A stretch of DNA of 64,000 bases from Kribbella sp. VKM Ac-2568 (GTDB lineage Bacteria; Actinomycetota; Actinomycetes; Propionibacteriales; Kribbellaceae), in NCBI RefSeq assembly GCF_004345365.1, contig NZ_SLVF01000005.1:124001-188000 (forward strand). Reading direction: 5' to 3'. A program made the position numbers and the translations under genes. Within the stretch, counting starts at the first letter, position 1, and each line of letters opens with the position of its first letter. Positions 42,171-51,297 of this stretch are shown here, piece after piece. The notes beneath the pieces were generated by a model, which saw only the letters and a list, made by a program, of their open reading frames with translations, did no database searches and was not told the DNA's origin.

Positions 42171-43488
42171 CGACGACCGTCCCCGCGGCAGTGTCCGGTA
42201 GCAGCTCGTCCGCGACCACCCGGTGCACCCGGACGCGCGCCACCCGGCGGCCGTCCATCTCGGTGACGGTCATCTTGTAGCCGTCGAACTGGGCCTCGTC
42301 GCCGACCGCGGGGACCCGGCCGAGCTGGGCGGCGATCCACCCGGCCACGGTCTCGTACGGGCCGTCCGGGAGCTCCACCCCGGTCTCGTCGGCGAAGTCG
42401 TCCAGGTTCAGCAGGCCGTCCACCTCGACATCGCCACTGCGCAACCGGGTCGTCTCGGCCGACTCCTCGTCGTACTCGTCCTTGATGTCACCGATCAGTT
42501 CCTCGACCAGGTCCTCGAGCGTCACGATGCCCGCGGTACCGCCGTACTCGTCCAGCACGATCGCGAGATGCGTACTGCGGCGGCGCATCTCGGTCAGCGT
42601 CGGCAGCAGCTTCGCGGTGTCGGGCAGCATCAGCACGTCGCGGGCCAGATCGCCGACCCGGACCGACCGAGAGGCGACCGCCGGGTCGAACAGGTCGCGG
42701 ACGTGTACGAACCCGACGATGTCGTCGGCCGACCCGTTCATCACCGGGTACCGCGAGTGCGGCCGCTCGGCCGCGAACTTCACCGCCTTGTACGCCGGCA
42801 TCTCGGCGTCGACGAAGTCCACCTCGGTCCGGGGCAGCATCAGCTCGCGGAGCTGGCGTCCACCGGCCTCGAACACGTCGTCCACGATCCGGCGCTCCTC
42901 CTCGCCGAGCGACTCGTGCGCCGAGACGATCTCGCGGAGCTCCTCGTCCGACATCACCTCGCGGTTCGCGTTCGGGTCACCGCCGAGCGCGCGGACCACC
43001 AGGTCGGTCGACCTGGACAGCAGCCAGATCACCGGCCGGGCGATCGAGGCGATCCGGTCCACCAGCGGGGCCAGGCCGAGCGCGAACGTCTCGGCCCGCT
43101 GCAGGGCGAGCCGCTTGGCCGCGAGTTCGCCGATCACGATCGACACGTAGGAGATCGCGATGGTGATCAGCACCAGGGCGACGGTGTTCGCCACGGACAC
43201 CGGCAGGCCGAGATCCTGCAGGTGCGGCGACAGCCCGTCGGCCAGCGTCGCACCACCGAAGGCGGCGGACAGGAAGCCCATCAGGGTCACGCCGATCTGC
43301 ACGGCGGACAGGAAGCGGTTCGGGTTGGCGGCGACCCGGGCGACGGTTTCACCGCGCCTGCCGCGCTGGGAGATCGACTTGAGCTGGCTTTCCCGCAGGG
43401 AGACCAGGGCCATCTCGGCCGCGGCGAAGACGCCACCGATCAGGACGAAGATGAAGATCAGGACGATGTTGAGCAGGGTCTCGTTCAT
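42160..43488 (-). CDS. CNNM/CorC (hemolysin C-like) membrane protein
   Basis: 442 residues in the order DUF21 transmembrane domain (about 1-190, beginning IVLIFIFVLIGGVFAAAEMA with LVSLRESQLKSISQRGRRG), two CBS domains (about 205-330, MLPRTEVDFVDAEMPAYKAV and IVLDEYGGTAGIVTLEDLVE) and a CorC_HlyC domain (345-430). The family includes Mg2+ transporters and related proteins. Start at 43488 chosen because DUF21 proteins begin just before the first span. Confidence 0.9.
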   Translation of the reverse strand: MNETLLNIVLIFIFVLIGGVFAAAEMALVSLRESQLKSISQRGRRGETVARVAANPNRFLSAVQIGVTLMGFLSAAFGGATLADGLSPHLQDLGLPVSVANTVALVLITIAISYVSIVIGELAAKRLALQRAETFALGLAPLVDRIASIARPVIWLLSRSTDLVVRALGGDPNANREVMSDEELREIVSAHESLGEEERRIVDDVFEAGGRQLRELMLPRTEVDFVDAEMPAYKAVKFAAERPHSRYPVMNGSADDIVGFVHVRDLFDPAVASRSVRVGDLARDVLMLPDTAKLLPTLTEMRRRSTHLAIVLDEYGGTAGIVTLEDLVEELIGDIKDEYDEESAETTRLRSGDVEVDGLLNLDDFADETGVELPDGPYETVAGWIAAQLGRVPAVGDEAQFDGYKMTVTEMDGRRVARVRVHRVVADELLPDTAAGTVVVTE

Positions 43489-43618
43489 GGCTGGGGGATT
43501 CCTAGCGCCCTCTCCTGGTCGGCGGGAGAGAGCGCGATGGTAGGGCGACGTCCATCGGTCCAGGGTAGCGGCGGCGGGCCTCACGGTGCATGTTCGAACT
43601 TGTTGGTTTACGATGATT

Positions 43619-43633
43619 CATGACCAAGTCATG
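43619..43633 (+). promoter_or_regulatory. palindromic operator candidate upstream of galTK
   Basis: CATGAC-CAA-GTCATG, perfect 6-bp arms with a 3-base spacer, 58 bases before the galT ATG. It lies in an AT-richer stretch (TTGTTGGTTTACGATGATTC) that looks like promoter. The DeoR-family gene at 45877 is the obvious candidate ligand. Confidence 0.45.
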
Positions 43634-43690
43634 GTCGGGGAGGCCGGCAGCGGCCCTCACCCGCAGCAAGTCGGACCAGGAAGCCGGACG

Positions 43691-44737
43691 ATGAACACAC
43701 CTCGAGGCGCCCGCCGGACGGACACCACCTTGTCCGACGGCCGGCAACTGATCTACTACGACCCCGCCGATACGCCGGTCCGGGTGCCCCTCGAGGACAC
43801 CCGCGGGCTGCCCGCGCCCAAGCCTCAGGTGGAACTGCGGACCGACCCGCTGACCGGTGACGTGATCACCTACGCGACGCACCGCAACACCCGGACCTAC
43901 CTGCCGCCGGCCGACCAGTGCCCGCTGTGCGCGACCAAGCCGGGCAACCCGACCGAGATCCCGGACCACGACTACAACGTGGCCGTGTTCGAGAACCGGT
44001 TCCCGTCGTTCGCCGGACCTGGCCGGGCCGAGGTGGTCTGCTTCACCAGCGACCACAACAAGTCGTTCACCGACCTCTCCCAGGGCGAGGCCCGGCTGGT
44101 GGTGGAGGCCTGGGCCGACCGCTCCGCCGAACTGCGTGCCCGCCCGGACGTGGAGCACGTGTTCCCGTTCGAGAACCGGGGCCGTGAGATCGGCGTGACG
44201 CTGAGCCACCCGCACGGGCAGATCTACGCCTACCCGTTCCTGCCGCCGCGGATGAACACCCTGCTGCTGCGGGCCCGCGAGCACCAGGAAGTTGCCGGAA
44301 GCAACCTCTTCGCCGACGTGCTGGCCGCGGAGCGCAAGGACGGCACCCGGATCATCGCGGAGAACGAGAACTGGACCGCGTTCGTGCCCGAGGCGGCCCG
44401 CTGGCCGGTCGAAGTACACCTCTATCCGCACCGGCAACTGGCCGGGATCGCGGACCTGAGCACCACCGAGCGCGACGACTTCGCCCAGCTCTACCTCGAC
44501 GTACTGCGCCGCTTCGACGGCCTGTACGGCGACCGGCTGCCCTACATCGCGGCCTGGCACGAGGCGCCGGTCCGGGTGGATCGGGAGCTGGGCTACCTGC
44601 ACCTCGAGCTGTTGTCGATCCGGCGGGCCGCGGACAAGATCAAGTATCTTGCCGGCTCGGAGTCCGGGATGGGCGCGTTCATTTCCGACACCAGGCCCGA
44701 GGACGTGGCCGAGACCCTGCGGAAGGTTGGTTCGTGA
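43691..44737 (+). CDS. galT: galactose-1-phosphate uridylyltransferase
   Basis: 348 residues, HIT superfamily. The active-site triad H173-P-H175 (SHPHGQIYAYPF) carries the uridylylated His; CPLC is a zinc pair; FENRFPSFAG and WHEAPVR are conserved substrate-site segments. It exchanges UMP between UDP-glucose and galactose-1-P in the Leloir pathway. The ATG at 43691 has AGGAAG 7 bases upstream; the upstream in-frame GTG at 43586 is not needed. The stop overlaps galK (GTGA). Confidence 0.94.
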   Translation: MNTPRGARRTDTTLSDGRQLIYYDPADTPVRVPLEDTRGLPAPKPQVELRTDPLTGDVITYATHRNTRTYLPPADQCPLCATKPGNPTEIPDHDYNVAVFENRFPSFAGPGRAEVVCFTSDHNKSFTDLSQGEARLVVEAWADRSAELRARPDVEHVFPFENRGREIGVTLSHPHGQIYAYPFLPPRMNTLLLRAREHQEVAGSNLFADVLAAERKDGTRIIAENENWTAFVPEAARWPVEVHLYPHRQLAGIADLSTTERDDFAQLYLDVLRRFDGLYGDRLPYIAAWHEAPVRVDRELGYLHLELLSIRRAADKIKYLAGSESGMGAFISDTRPEDVAETLRKVGS

Positions 44738-45864
44738 GCACGTTCGCGGAGGTCTTCGGCACCGCACCCGACGGGGTCTGGCGCGCACCCGGCCGGGTCA
44801 ACCTGATCGGCGAGCACACCGACTACAACGACGGCCTGGTGCTGCCGATCGCGCTGCCCAACCGGATCCAGGTGACCGCGTCGGCACGCACGGACGGCGT
44901 GATCGGCGTCGCTTCCTCCGGGCAGCCCGCTGTCATCGAGTTCGCGCTGGCCGACGTGTCGCCGGGGTCCGTGAAGGACTGGGCTGCCTATCCGGCCGGT
45001 GCCGCGTGGGTACTGCGAGAGGCGGGTTACGACATCGGCGGGGCGAACCTGCTGGTGGATTCGGATCTTCCTTCAGGCGCTGGCCTTTCGTCGTCGGCCG
45101 CGCTGCTGTGTGCGACGGCCGTCGCCCTGCTGGGCCTGCGGGACCTCGAGGTCGACCCGGCCGAGGTCGCCCGCCTCGCCCAGCGAGCGGAGAACCAGTA
45201 CGTCGGAGCGCCCGTCGGGTTGATGGATCAGATGGCCTCCATGTGCTGCACCGCCGGCCACGCCCTGTACTTCGACATCCGCGCGATGGCGACCGACCAG
45301 ATCCCCTTCGACCCCGAGGCCGAGGGGCTCAGCCTGCTCGTCGTCGACGTGAAGGCGCCGCACCGCCACGTGGACGGCGAGTACGCGGCCCGGCGCAAGA
45401 GTTGCGAACAGGCCGCGGCCGAACTCGGCGTACCGGCTCTGCGTTCGGTCGCCTTCGAGGACCTGGACGACGCGCTGGCCCGGCTGTCCGACGACGTCGT
45501 ACGCCGCCGCGTCCGCCACGTCGTCACCGAGATCCGCCGGGTCGAGGAGGCCGTCGCCCTGATGCGCGCCGGCCGGCTGCGCGAGGTCGGTCCCCTCTTC
45601 ACCGCCTCCCACGCCTCCCTCCGCGACGACTTCGAGATCACCGTCCCCGAACTCGACGTAGCCGTGGACACCGCCCTCGCCGCCGGCGCCCTGGGCGCCC
45701 GCATGACCGGCGGCGGCTTCGGCGGCTGCATCATCGCCCTGGTCGAAACCTCCGCGACCGCCTCCACCCTCACCGCCATCACCGAGGCCTTCGCCGCCCA
45801 CTCCTTCACCCCACCGGCCTCACTCTCGGCCACCCCCTCCCCCGGCGCCTCCCGCGTCTCCTGA
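44734..45864 (+). CDS. galK: galactokinase
   Basis: 376 residues, GHMP kinase. Motif 1 is RVNLIGEHTDYNDGLVLP (sugar site), motif 2 is DLPSGAGLSSSAALLCA (ATP phosphate loop), motif 3 is ARMTGGGFGGCIIA. It phosphorylates galactose at C1. Its GTG start overlaps the galT stop by four bases, so the two are coupled; no galE is adjacent. It is convergent with the DeoR-type gene and shares a hairpin with it. Confidence 0.95.
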   Translation: MSTFAEVFGTAPDGVWRAPGRVNLIGEHTDYNDGLVLPIALPNRIQVTASARTDGVIGVASSGQPAVIEFALADVSPGSVKDWAAYPAGAAWVLREAGYDIGGANLLVDSDLPSGAGLSSSAALLCATAVALLGLRDLEVDPAEVARLAQRAENQYVGAPVGLMDQMASMCCTAGHALYFDIRAMATDQIPFDPEAEGLSLLVVDVKAPHRHVDGEYAARRKSCEQAAAELGVPALRSVAFEDLDDALARLSDDVVRRRVRHVVTEIRRVEEAVALMRAGRLREVGPLFTASHASLRDDFEITVPELDVAVDTALAAGALGARMTGGGFGGCIIALVETSATASTLTAITEAFAAHSFTPPASLSATPSPGASRVS

Positions 45865-45883
45865 CGCGGGGTCCGGTCAGGAG
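45858..45883. terminator. bidirectional hairpin between galK and the DeoR-type gene
   Basis: CTCCTGAC (45858-45865) pairs perfectly with GTCAGGAG (45876-45883) around a GC-rich 10-base loop. The stem overlaps both stop codons. Eight base pairs is modest, so termination efficiency is uncertain. Confidence 0.55.
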
Positions 45884-46695
45884 GCGATGACGAGGTCGCA
45901 GCCGGTCTCTCGCATGGATTTGCGGGCGGCGGCGGGGAGGCCGGCATCGGTGACCACGACATCCAGGTCGGACCACGTGGCGAAGGTGCTGAGGCCTACG
46001 GTGCCCCACTTGGTGTGGTCGGCGACCAGGACCACCTCGCGGCTGGCGGCGATGAAGGCGCGGTTGGTCTCGGCTTCCATCAGGTTCGGGGTGCTGAGAC
46101 CGTGCTCGGCGTCCACGCCGTGGGCGCCGAGGAAGAGCATGTCGAGGTGGAGTGACTGCAGGGCCGCGGTCGCGATCGGGCCGACCAGGGCGTCCGACGG
46201 GGTACGGATACCGCCGATCAGGACCACCGTGCGGTCGGAGCGGCTGTTGCCGTGGAAGACGTCGGCGATGCGGGCCGAGTTCGTCACCACGGTCAGGTTC
46301 TCCACCCGGAGCAGTTGCCGGGCGAGTGCGTAGGTGGTCGTCCCGGCGCCGATGCCGATCGCGCTGTCCGGCTGGACCCGGCGGGCGGCCTCGGCGGCGA
46401 TCGCGTGCTTCGCCGAGGACTCCTGGGTGAGCTTGGCGTCGAAGCCGGGCTCGTGCGCGCTGCGCAGCCCGACCGAGGTGGCGCCGCCGTGCACCTTGTG
46501 CAGCAGGCCGCTGGAGTCCAGGGCGTCCAGGTCGCGGCGGATCGTCATGTCGGAGACGCCGAACCGCTCGACCAGCTCGGCGACCGTGATCGCGCCGCGG
46601 CTGTTGACCTCGGCAACGATGGTGGCCTGCCGCTGGGCGGCCAGCTGACCGCCCCGGCCACGGGAGGGCTCAGCGTTCGGTCCGGCTGTGTTCAC
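45877..46695 (-). CDS. DeoR/GlpR family transcriptional regulator
   Basis: 272 residues. N-terminal HTH at about 20-75 (RQATIVAEVNSRGAITVAEL, RFGVSDMTIRRDLDALDSSG, LLHKVHGGA) is the DeoR signature. The C-terminal DeoRC domain is a sugar-phosphate sensor (IGIGAGTTTYALARQL, LGAHGVDAEHGLSTPN, VVLVADHTKWG). It is the probable repressor of galTK, responding to a galactose-pathway phosphate ester (inference from context). Start is a GTG at 46695. Confidence 0.9.
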   Translation of the reverse strand: MNTAGPNAEPSRGRGGQLAAQRQATIVAEVNSRGAITVAELVERFGVSDMTIRRDLDALDSSGLLHKVHGGATSVGLRSAHEPGFDAKLTQESSAKHAIAAEAARRVQPDSAIGIGAGTTTYALARQLLRVENLTVVTNSARIADVFHGNSRSDRTVVLIGGIRTPSDALVGPIATAALQSLHLDMLFLGAHGVDAEHGLSTPNLMEAETNRAFIAASREVVLVADHTKWGTVGLSTFATWSDLDVVVTDAGLPAAARKSMRETGCDLVIAS

Positions 46696-46806
46696 ACTCG
46701 ACAGCCTAAGGTCTCAAGTGCCCTTTCGCAGTCCGATTGTGTTGATTCCTGTGCCCGTACCGCGAAATCTCGTTGCCGCGGGCGGCCCGGCTTGTCACGC
46801 TGAGGC

Positions 46807-47922
46807 ATGCGATTCCCCGAGGACGTCCCGGTACTGACCGACGGCACCGTGACACTGCGTGCGCACACCAGCGCGGACATCAAGCCGGCCTTCGACGTCT
46901 GCCAGGACCCGGTGATGCAGCAGTGGACCACCATCCCGGTGCCGTACGAATGGCAGCACGCCGAGCAGTACCTGACCGAGTTCATCCCGTCGGGCTGGCG
47001 GGACGGCAGTTCCTGGGGCTGGGCGATCGAGTACGACGGACGCTACGCCGGCACGATCGACCTGCGTCCGGGCGCGGGTGGCGTCGGCGAGATCGGGTTC
47101 GGGCTCGCACCGTGGGCCCGGGGCAACGGCGTGATGACCCGGGCGGTGAAGCTCACCCTCGGGTATGCCTTCGACCAGGGCTGGGAGCGCGTCATCTGGC
47201 GGGCGTACGTCGGTAACTGGGGATCCCGCCGGGTGGCCTGGAAGAGCGGCTTCCGCAACCTCGTGATGGTCCCCGCCCACGGGGTGGCGCGGGGCGTCCG
47301 CAAAGACGAGTGGATCGCCTCGATCACCCGCGACGATGATCCCGAGCCGCAGGGCCACTGGTGGTCGGTGCCGGTGCTCGAGGTCGACGGCGTGCGGTTG
47401 CGCGAGTTTCGCAGTACGGACGCGAAGCGGGTTGCCGAGGCGTGCAACGACGAACGGACCCAGGAGTGGCTCGTCGGGTTGCCGTCGCCGTACACGCTCG
47501 ACGACGCGGAGGGCTTCATCGAGAGCCGGCAGGAGATCCGCGCGAGCGGCGAGGGCGTGACGTGGGTGATCGTCGACCCGGACACCGACGAACTGCTCGG
47601 CAACGTGAGCGTCTTCGACCTGCGGAACCGGATCGACCAGACGATGGGCGAGATCGGCTACTGGGCACACCCGGACGCGCGCGGCCGCGGGGTGATGTCG
47701 AAGGCGGTCGGACTCGTGATCCGGCACGCCTTCACCCCCCTCGAGGACGGCGGGCTCGGCCGGCGGCGGCTGGTGCTGTTCGCTGCCGAGGGCAACACGG
47801 CCTCGAAGCACGTTGCCGAGGTCAACGGGTTCACCGAGTTCGGGGTCGAGCGGTCGGCCAGTCCGACCCGCGACGGCCGCTTCCTCGACACGCACGGCTT
47901 CGACCTGCTCCGCACCGACTGA
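46807..47922 (+). CDS. tandem GNAT N-acetyltransferase (two RimJ/RimL-type domains)
   Basis: 371 residues holding two GNAT domains of about 180 residues each. The first has GFGLAPWARGNGVMTRAVKL and GWERVIWRAYVGNWGSRRVA; the second has GYWAHPDARGRGVMSKAVGL and EGNTASKHVAEVNGF. Both contain the R/Q-x-x-G-x-G/A acetyl-CoA loop in the form ARGNGV and ARGRGV, so both may be active. RimJ/RimL-like enzymes acetylate protein N-termini or small amines; the substrate is unknown. The short spacing from the DeoR-type gene (111 bp, divergent) leaves room for a promoter. Confidence 0.87.
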   Translation: MRFPEDVPVLTDGTVTLRAHTSADIKPAFDVCQDPVMQQWTTIPVPYEWQHAEQYLTEFIPSGWRDGSSWGWAIEYDGRYAGTIDLRPGAGGVGEIGFGLAPWARGNGVMTRAVKLTLGYAFDQGWERVIWRAYVGNWGSRRVAWKSGFRNLVMVPAHGVARGVRKDEWIASITRDDDPEPQGHWWSVPVLEVDGVRLREFRSTDAKRVAEACNDERTQEWLVGLPSPYTLDDAEGFIESRQEIRASGEGVTWVIVDPDTDELLGNVSVFDLRNRIDQTMGEIGYWAHPDARGRGVMSKAVGLVIRHAFTPLEDGGLGRRRLVLFAAEGNTASKHVAEVNGFTEFGVERSASPTRDGRFLDTHGFDLLRTD

Positions 47923-47938
47923 CCCCGCCGCTCGCCAA

Positions 47939-47978
47939 CCGCCTGACCACCTGACCGCCTGCCGCCTGCCGCCTGCCC
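47939..47978. repeat. short CCGCCTG tandem repeat
   Basis: Five consecutive 7-8-base units (CCGCCTGA, CCACCTGA, CCGCCTG, CCGCCTG, CCGCCTG) lie 17 bases after the tandem GNAT stop. It is a slippage-prone simple repeat with no evident regulatory role. Confidence 0.6.
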
Positions 47979-48133
47979 GGACGCCGAGGGCGGCCGCGCG
48001 TCGGCCGATCTCCTGATTCGGGGCTGCCAACCGGGGCCTGGGAAGGTAACGAATCTGCGTTTCTGCGACCACTTGGTGACAGACGACACATCTTCCCCTC
48101 GCCGTGCGGCGTTCTGACTGGTTGAATCGTCGA

Positions 48134-48796
48134 GTGAGAGATCGTGAGGAACTCGTCCGCCGCTGGCAGGCCGGGTGGTCTGTATCGCGTGGCTGGACCA
48201 CTGTCGAGGATGACAACGACGGGATCTTGACCGTCCGTGCGGGCGAGGAGAACCGCGCGATGGAGTACGTCGTCCTGGACGCGGACGACAAACCCGAGCG
48301 GGTCGAGCGTGCCGCCGAGTTGGCCAAGGCCGCCGGCAGCGGCCGGGGCGCCGGCTGGGTGACGCTGGCCACCGACGACCGCGAGGCCCGGATCGAGCAG
48401 CTCGAGGACCTTGGTCTGGAGGTGCAGCGCGACCAGGACTGGCTGATGACGATCCAGCTGTCCGAGCAGCCCGCCCTGAAGCTGAACGAGCGCTACGCCC
48501 TGCACTCCGAGCTCGAGTCGGACCTGATCATCACCAGAGCCACCCTGCACGGCGGCGTGGTCTCCAGCGGCCGGATGGCGGTGGTCGGCGAGGACGCCGT
48601 CGCCGATCGGATCGAGACCGATCCGGCGCATCGCCGGCGCGGCCTCGGCAGCGCGGTGATGGCCTCGCTGGTCGAGACCGCGGCCGCTCAGGGCGCCAAG
48701 CGCGGCATCCTGATCGCCTCGATCGACGGCCTGCGCCTCTACCGCAGCCTCGGCTGGAAGGTCATCGCCGACATCGTGATCGCCCGGTCGGCCTGA
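48134..48796 (+). CDS. GNAT family N-acetyltransferase
   Basis: About 220 residues. The acetyl-CoA loop is TDPAHRRRGLGSAVMASLVE, followed by GILIASIDGLRLYRSLGWKV. The N-terminal ~115 residues are a divergent GNAT-like half. The GTG at 48134 is preceded by TTGAAT at 48122-48127, which could be a -10 box giving a leaderless message; no ribosome binding site is visible. A GTG at 48104 in frame is the alternative. The substrate is unknown. Confidence 0.75.
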   Translation: MRDREELVRRWQAGWSVSRGWTTVEDDNDGILTVRAGEENRAMEYVVLDADDKPERVERAAELAKAAGSGRGAGWVTLATDDREARIEQLEDLGLEVQRDQDWLMTIQLSEQPALKLNERYALHSELESDLIITRATLHGGVVSSGRMAVVGEDAVADRIETDPAHRRRGLGSAVMASLVETAAAQGAKRGILIASIDGLRLYRSLGWKVIADIVIARSA

Positions 48797-48820
48797 CCGC
48801 CGTCTTCGGCCTCACCGCCG

Positions 48821-49744
48821 TCATCGCCCGATCGGCCTGATCGCGGCGACGGTCGCCGCGAGCGCGTCCGCGGTCGGCACCGGTTCGATGCCGAAAGCCC
48901 TTTCGGCCTGCGAGGAATCGAGCACGAAGGGTCGCCGGAACTGGTACTGCAGTTCCCGGACCCCGCGCGCCTGCTTGTTCACCAACCCGCCGAGCCAGAG
49001 CACGGCCGGCGGCATCGACGACAACAGAGGAGCCTGTACTCCGGCGATCGCCGCGGCCTGGGTGGTCAGGTCGCGCAGGGAGGTCGGCGCCGGGCTGGGG
49101 ACGTGCCAGGTCCGCCCCCAGGCCGTCTCGTCGGAAGCGACCGCGACCAGGGTCCGGGCGACATCGGTCACGGCGGTCCAGCTGTGCGGCGCATCCAGAT
49201 CCGCCGGGACCAGCGTCCGTTTACCGGCCAGAACCCCGGGCAGTACGCCGACAGTGAAGAACGACACAGCGCCGGCCCCCAGGTAGTCCGATCCACGCAC
49301 CTCCGCAGTGCGGATCCGGCCCGCTTGGTGGGCTGCCAACGCGTCAGCCCAGAGCTTTGAGCGGACCCTGCCCTTGACCGAGTTCGGCCGCTCCGGATCG
49401 CTTTCCTTCATGGGTCCATCGGGCACGCCGTAGGAATACAGATTCCCGGTGGTGAGCAGTACCGCGCCGGTGGCCGCGGCGGTCTCGATCAACGACGCCC
49501 CGAGCGGTGGCCAGTCCACGGGCCAGCGGTCGTAGGCGGGACCACCGCAGCTGAACAGGGTGTCCGTGCCCTCGACGAGGGCGGTCAACGCCGACGGGTC
49601 CGACGCGTTCGCCCTCACCTTCTCGAGACCAGGCAGATCCGGGCCGTTTCCGCTCCGGGTGATCAGTCTCACCTGCTCACCGCGCTCCACCAGCAGTTGC
49701 GCCACCGCGGTACCGACCGGGCCTGAACCTACGACTGCTCGCAC
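48821..49744 (-). CDS. NAD-dependent epimerase/dehydratase family protein (atypical SDR)
   Basis: 307 residues. Rossmann motif GSGPVGTAVAQLL at residues 6-18 (a GxGxxG variant of the extended SDR glycine loop). TTGNLYSYGVP and a KGRVRSKLWADAL segment replace the usual YxxxK. The C-terminus carries HSWTAVTDVARTLV and TWHVPSPAPTSLR, common in NmrA/epimerase-like oxidoreductases. The loss of a clear YxxxK means catalysis is doubtful; reaction unknown. GTG start at 49744. Confidence 0.8.
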   Translation of the reverse strand: MRAVVGSGPVGTAVAQLLVERGEQVRLITRSGNGPDLPGLEKVRANASDPSALTALVEGTDTLFSCGGPAYDRWPVDWPPLGASLIETAAATGAVLLTTGNLYSYGVPDGPMKESDPERPNSVKGRVRSKLWADALAAHQAGRIRTAEVRGSDYLGAGAVSFFTVGVLPGVLAGKRTLVPADLDAPHSWTAVTDVARTLVAVASDETAWGRTWHVPSPAPTSLRDLTTQAAAIAGVQAPLLSSMPPAVLWLGGLVNKQARGVRELQYQFRRPFVLDSSQAERAFGIEPVPTADALAATVAAIRPIGR

Positions 49745-49944
49745 GGGGTCAACCTCTCGTTTGAGGTCTAGGACGGTACAGGGCTGCCGTTAAAGGTTCG
49801 TCAATGCGGGCGTGAGGAAGGCCGCAAGGGGTCGTGGTCGCTGCCGAGATCGGCTACGGTCCGTGCCGTGCCTTGGCGGCTGCCGCCGCGGCGCGGACTG
49901 GGGATCACGGGAAATCGACGGACGACGAGAGGCTCGCTGGTTCC

Positions 49945-50949
49945 ATGACCGACTCACCCAACGGCCGGAATCCCTTCTTCCCGGAGGAACCGGACAATTA
50001 CGGTCGGGGCGACTCGCAGTACCAACCGAACTACGAAACGCAGCATCAGCCGCCATATGACCCGCAGTACGACGCACAGCGCCGGGCGCAGTACGACCAG
50101 CAGTACGAGGACCAGCACGAACCGCAGTACGACGAGCCTTCGGTCGGGCGGCACGGGAGCAGGCGGCGTCGCCGCGGCGGCGTAGCGGCACCCATCCTGG
50201 GAGCACTGGCCGTACTCGCGCTGGTGGCCGGTGGCAGCTGGTACGTGACTCGCGACACGACCAGCCCGACCAGCCAGGACGAGCCGTTGACCGTCGCGAC
50301 CGACGACTCGTCGACCCCGACGGAAGAGCTGAGCACGCCGCCGGTCACTCCGAGCGAGACGCCCACCGGGACGCCGAGTGCGACTCCCTCGGCGACTCCG
50401 TCGAAGACACCGTCGAAGACCCCCAAGGCGACACCGAGCCGCACGACCACGGCACCGAGCCGCGAGGGCACGCGGTCGCCGCAGCCGAGCACGAAGCCCA
50501 CCACGAGCGGCACTCCGACCAAGAAGCCGACGAAGAAGCTGCCGGCGCCCAGCAGTGGCAGCGCGGAGGCCCAGGTGCTGCAGCTCACCAACCAGGAGCG
50601 TGCGAAGGCGGGCTGTGGACCGCTGCGGACCAACAGCGCGCTGACCAAGGCGGCCGAGGCGCACGCGTCGGACATGGTCGTGCACCACTACTTCGACCAC
50701 AACAGCCTGGACGGCCGCTCGCCGTTCGACCGGATGAAGGCGGCCGGCTTCAGCGGCGGCTCGATGGCCGAGAACATCGCTGTCGGCTACAAGACCGCGG
50801 GAGCCGTGGTGGAGGGCTGGATGAACAGCGAGGGCCACAGGAAGAACATCCTGAACTGCAGCTACACGATGATCGGGATCGGCTACGACAGCGGCCTGGT
50901 CAAGCCCGACTGGGGCAACGGCAGCTGGGTCCAGGACTTCGGCGGCTGA
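49945..50949 (+). CDS. CAP (SCP/PR1-like) domain protein, membrane-anchored
   Basis: 334 residues. A cytoplasmic N-terminus with repeated QYD/QYE units (DPQYDAQRRAQYDQQYEDQH) and a basic patch SRRRRRGG is followed by one span (about 75-97), then a ~110-residue Thr/Ser/Pro/Lys linker (TPSATPSATPSKTPSKTP). The CAP domain occupies the last ~125 residues with AEAHASDMVVHHYFDHNSLD, MAENIAVGY and WMNSEGHRKNIL, the complete His/Glu set. The domain would sit outside the membrane; bacterial CAP proteins are of uncertain activity. Start at 49945 (MTDSPNG) is echoed in the remnant downstream. Confidence 0.86.
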   Translation: MTDSPNGRNPFFPEEPDNYGRGDSQYQPNYETQHQPPYDPQYDAQRRAQYDQQYEDQHEPQYDEPSVGRHGSRRRRRGGVAAPILGALAVLALVAGGSWYVTRDTTSPTSQDEPLTVATDDSSTPTEELSTPPVTPSETPTGTPSATPSATPSKTPSKTPKATPSRTTTAPSREGTRSPQPSTKPTTSGTPTKKPTKKLPAPSSGSAEAQVLQLTNQERAKAGCGPLRTNSALTKAAEAHASDMVVHHYFDHNSLDGRSPFDRMKAAGFSGGSMAENIAVGYKTAGAVVEGWMNSEGHRKNILNCSYTMIGIGYDSGLVKPDWGNGSWVQDFGG

Positions 50950-51107
50950 GTCGAATCTTCGGTATTCGTTAAGACGATTCGCCGACCCGTAACGGTGACC
51001 TTTCACCTCGGTTAAAGTTCCTGTTCGGTAACCAGGGGGGCCTGGCAACGAACGTGCGGGAACGACGGATTTCCGGTACGACGAAACTGAAGAGGACTCG
51101 CCCACCC

Positions 51108-51248
51108 ATGACGGACTCGCCTACCCCTGGGCGGCACCGCAGCAGCAGGAAGGCACCCCGACGCAGAGGCCTGATCGGCCCGATCGTCAGTGCCTTGTCC
51201 ACCACGACCACCCCGACCGGTACGCCGATGCTCGGATCGGCGCGGTGA
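51108..51248 (+). pseudogene. remnant or mini-gene related to the CAP-protein N-terminus
   Basis: A 46-codon frame, MTDSPTPGRHRSSRKAPRRR then GLIGPIVSALSTTTTPTGTP. It repeats the layout of the CAP gene upstream: MTDSP start, basic cluster, the beginning of a hydrophobic segment (GLIGPIVSAL versus GVAAPILGAL), then directly a Thr/Pro linker (TTTTPTGTP). The rest of the span and the CAP domain are missing. It therefore looks like a copy collapsed by internal deletion; a translated short peptide cannot be excluded. Confidence 0.45.
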
Positions 51249-51297
51249 GGCGAAGGAGGCACGTCTTGGGGCCGACCGTGAAGGGAACACGCACGTA

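Noticed and set aside
42223-43623. 466-codon plus-strand frame opposite the CNNM/CorC gene
   Set aside because: Shadow with His/Gln/Arg-rich content and no domain signal.
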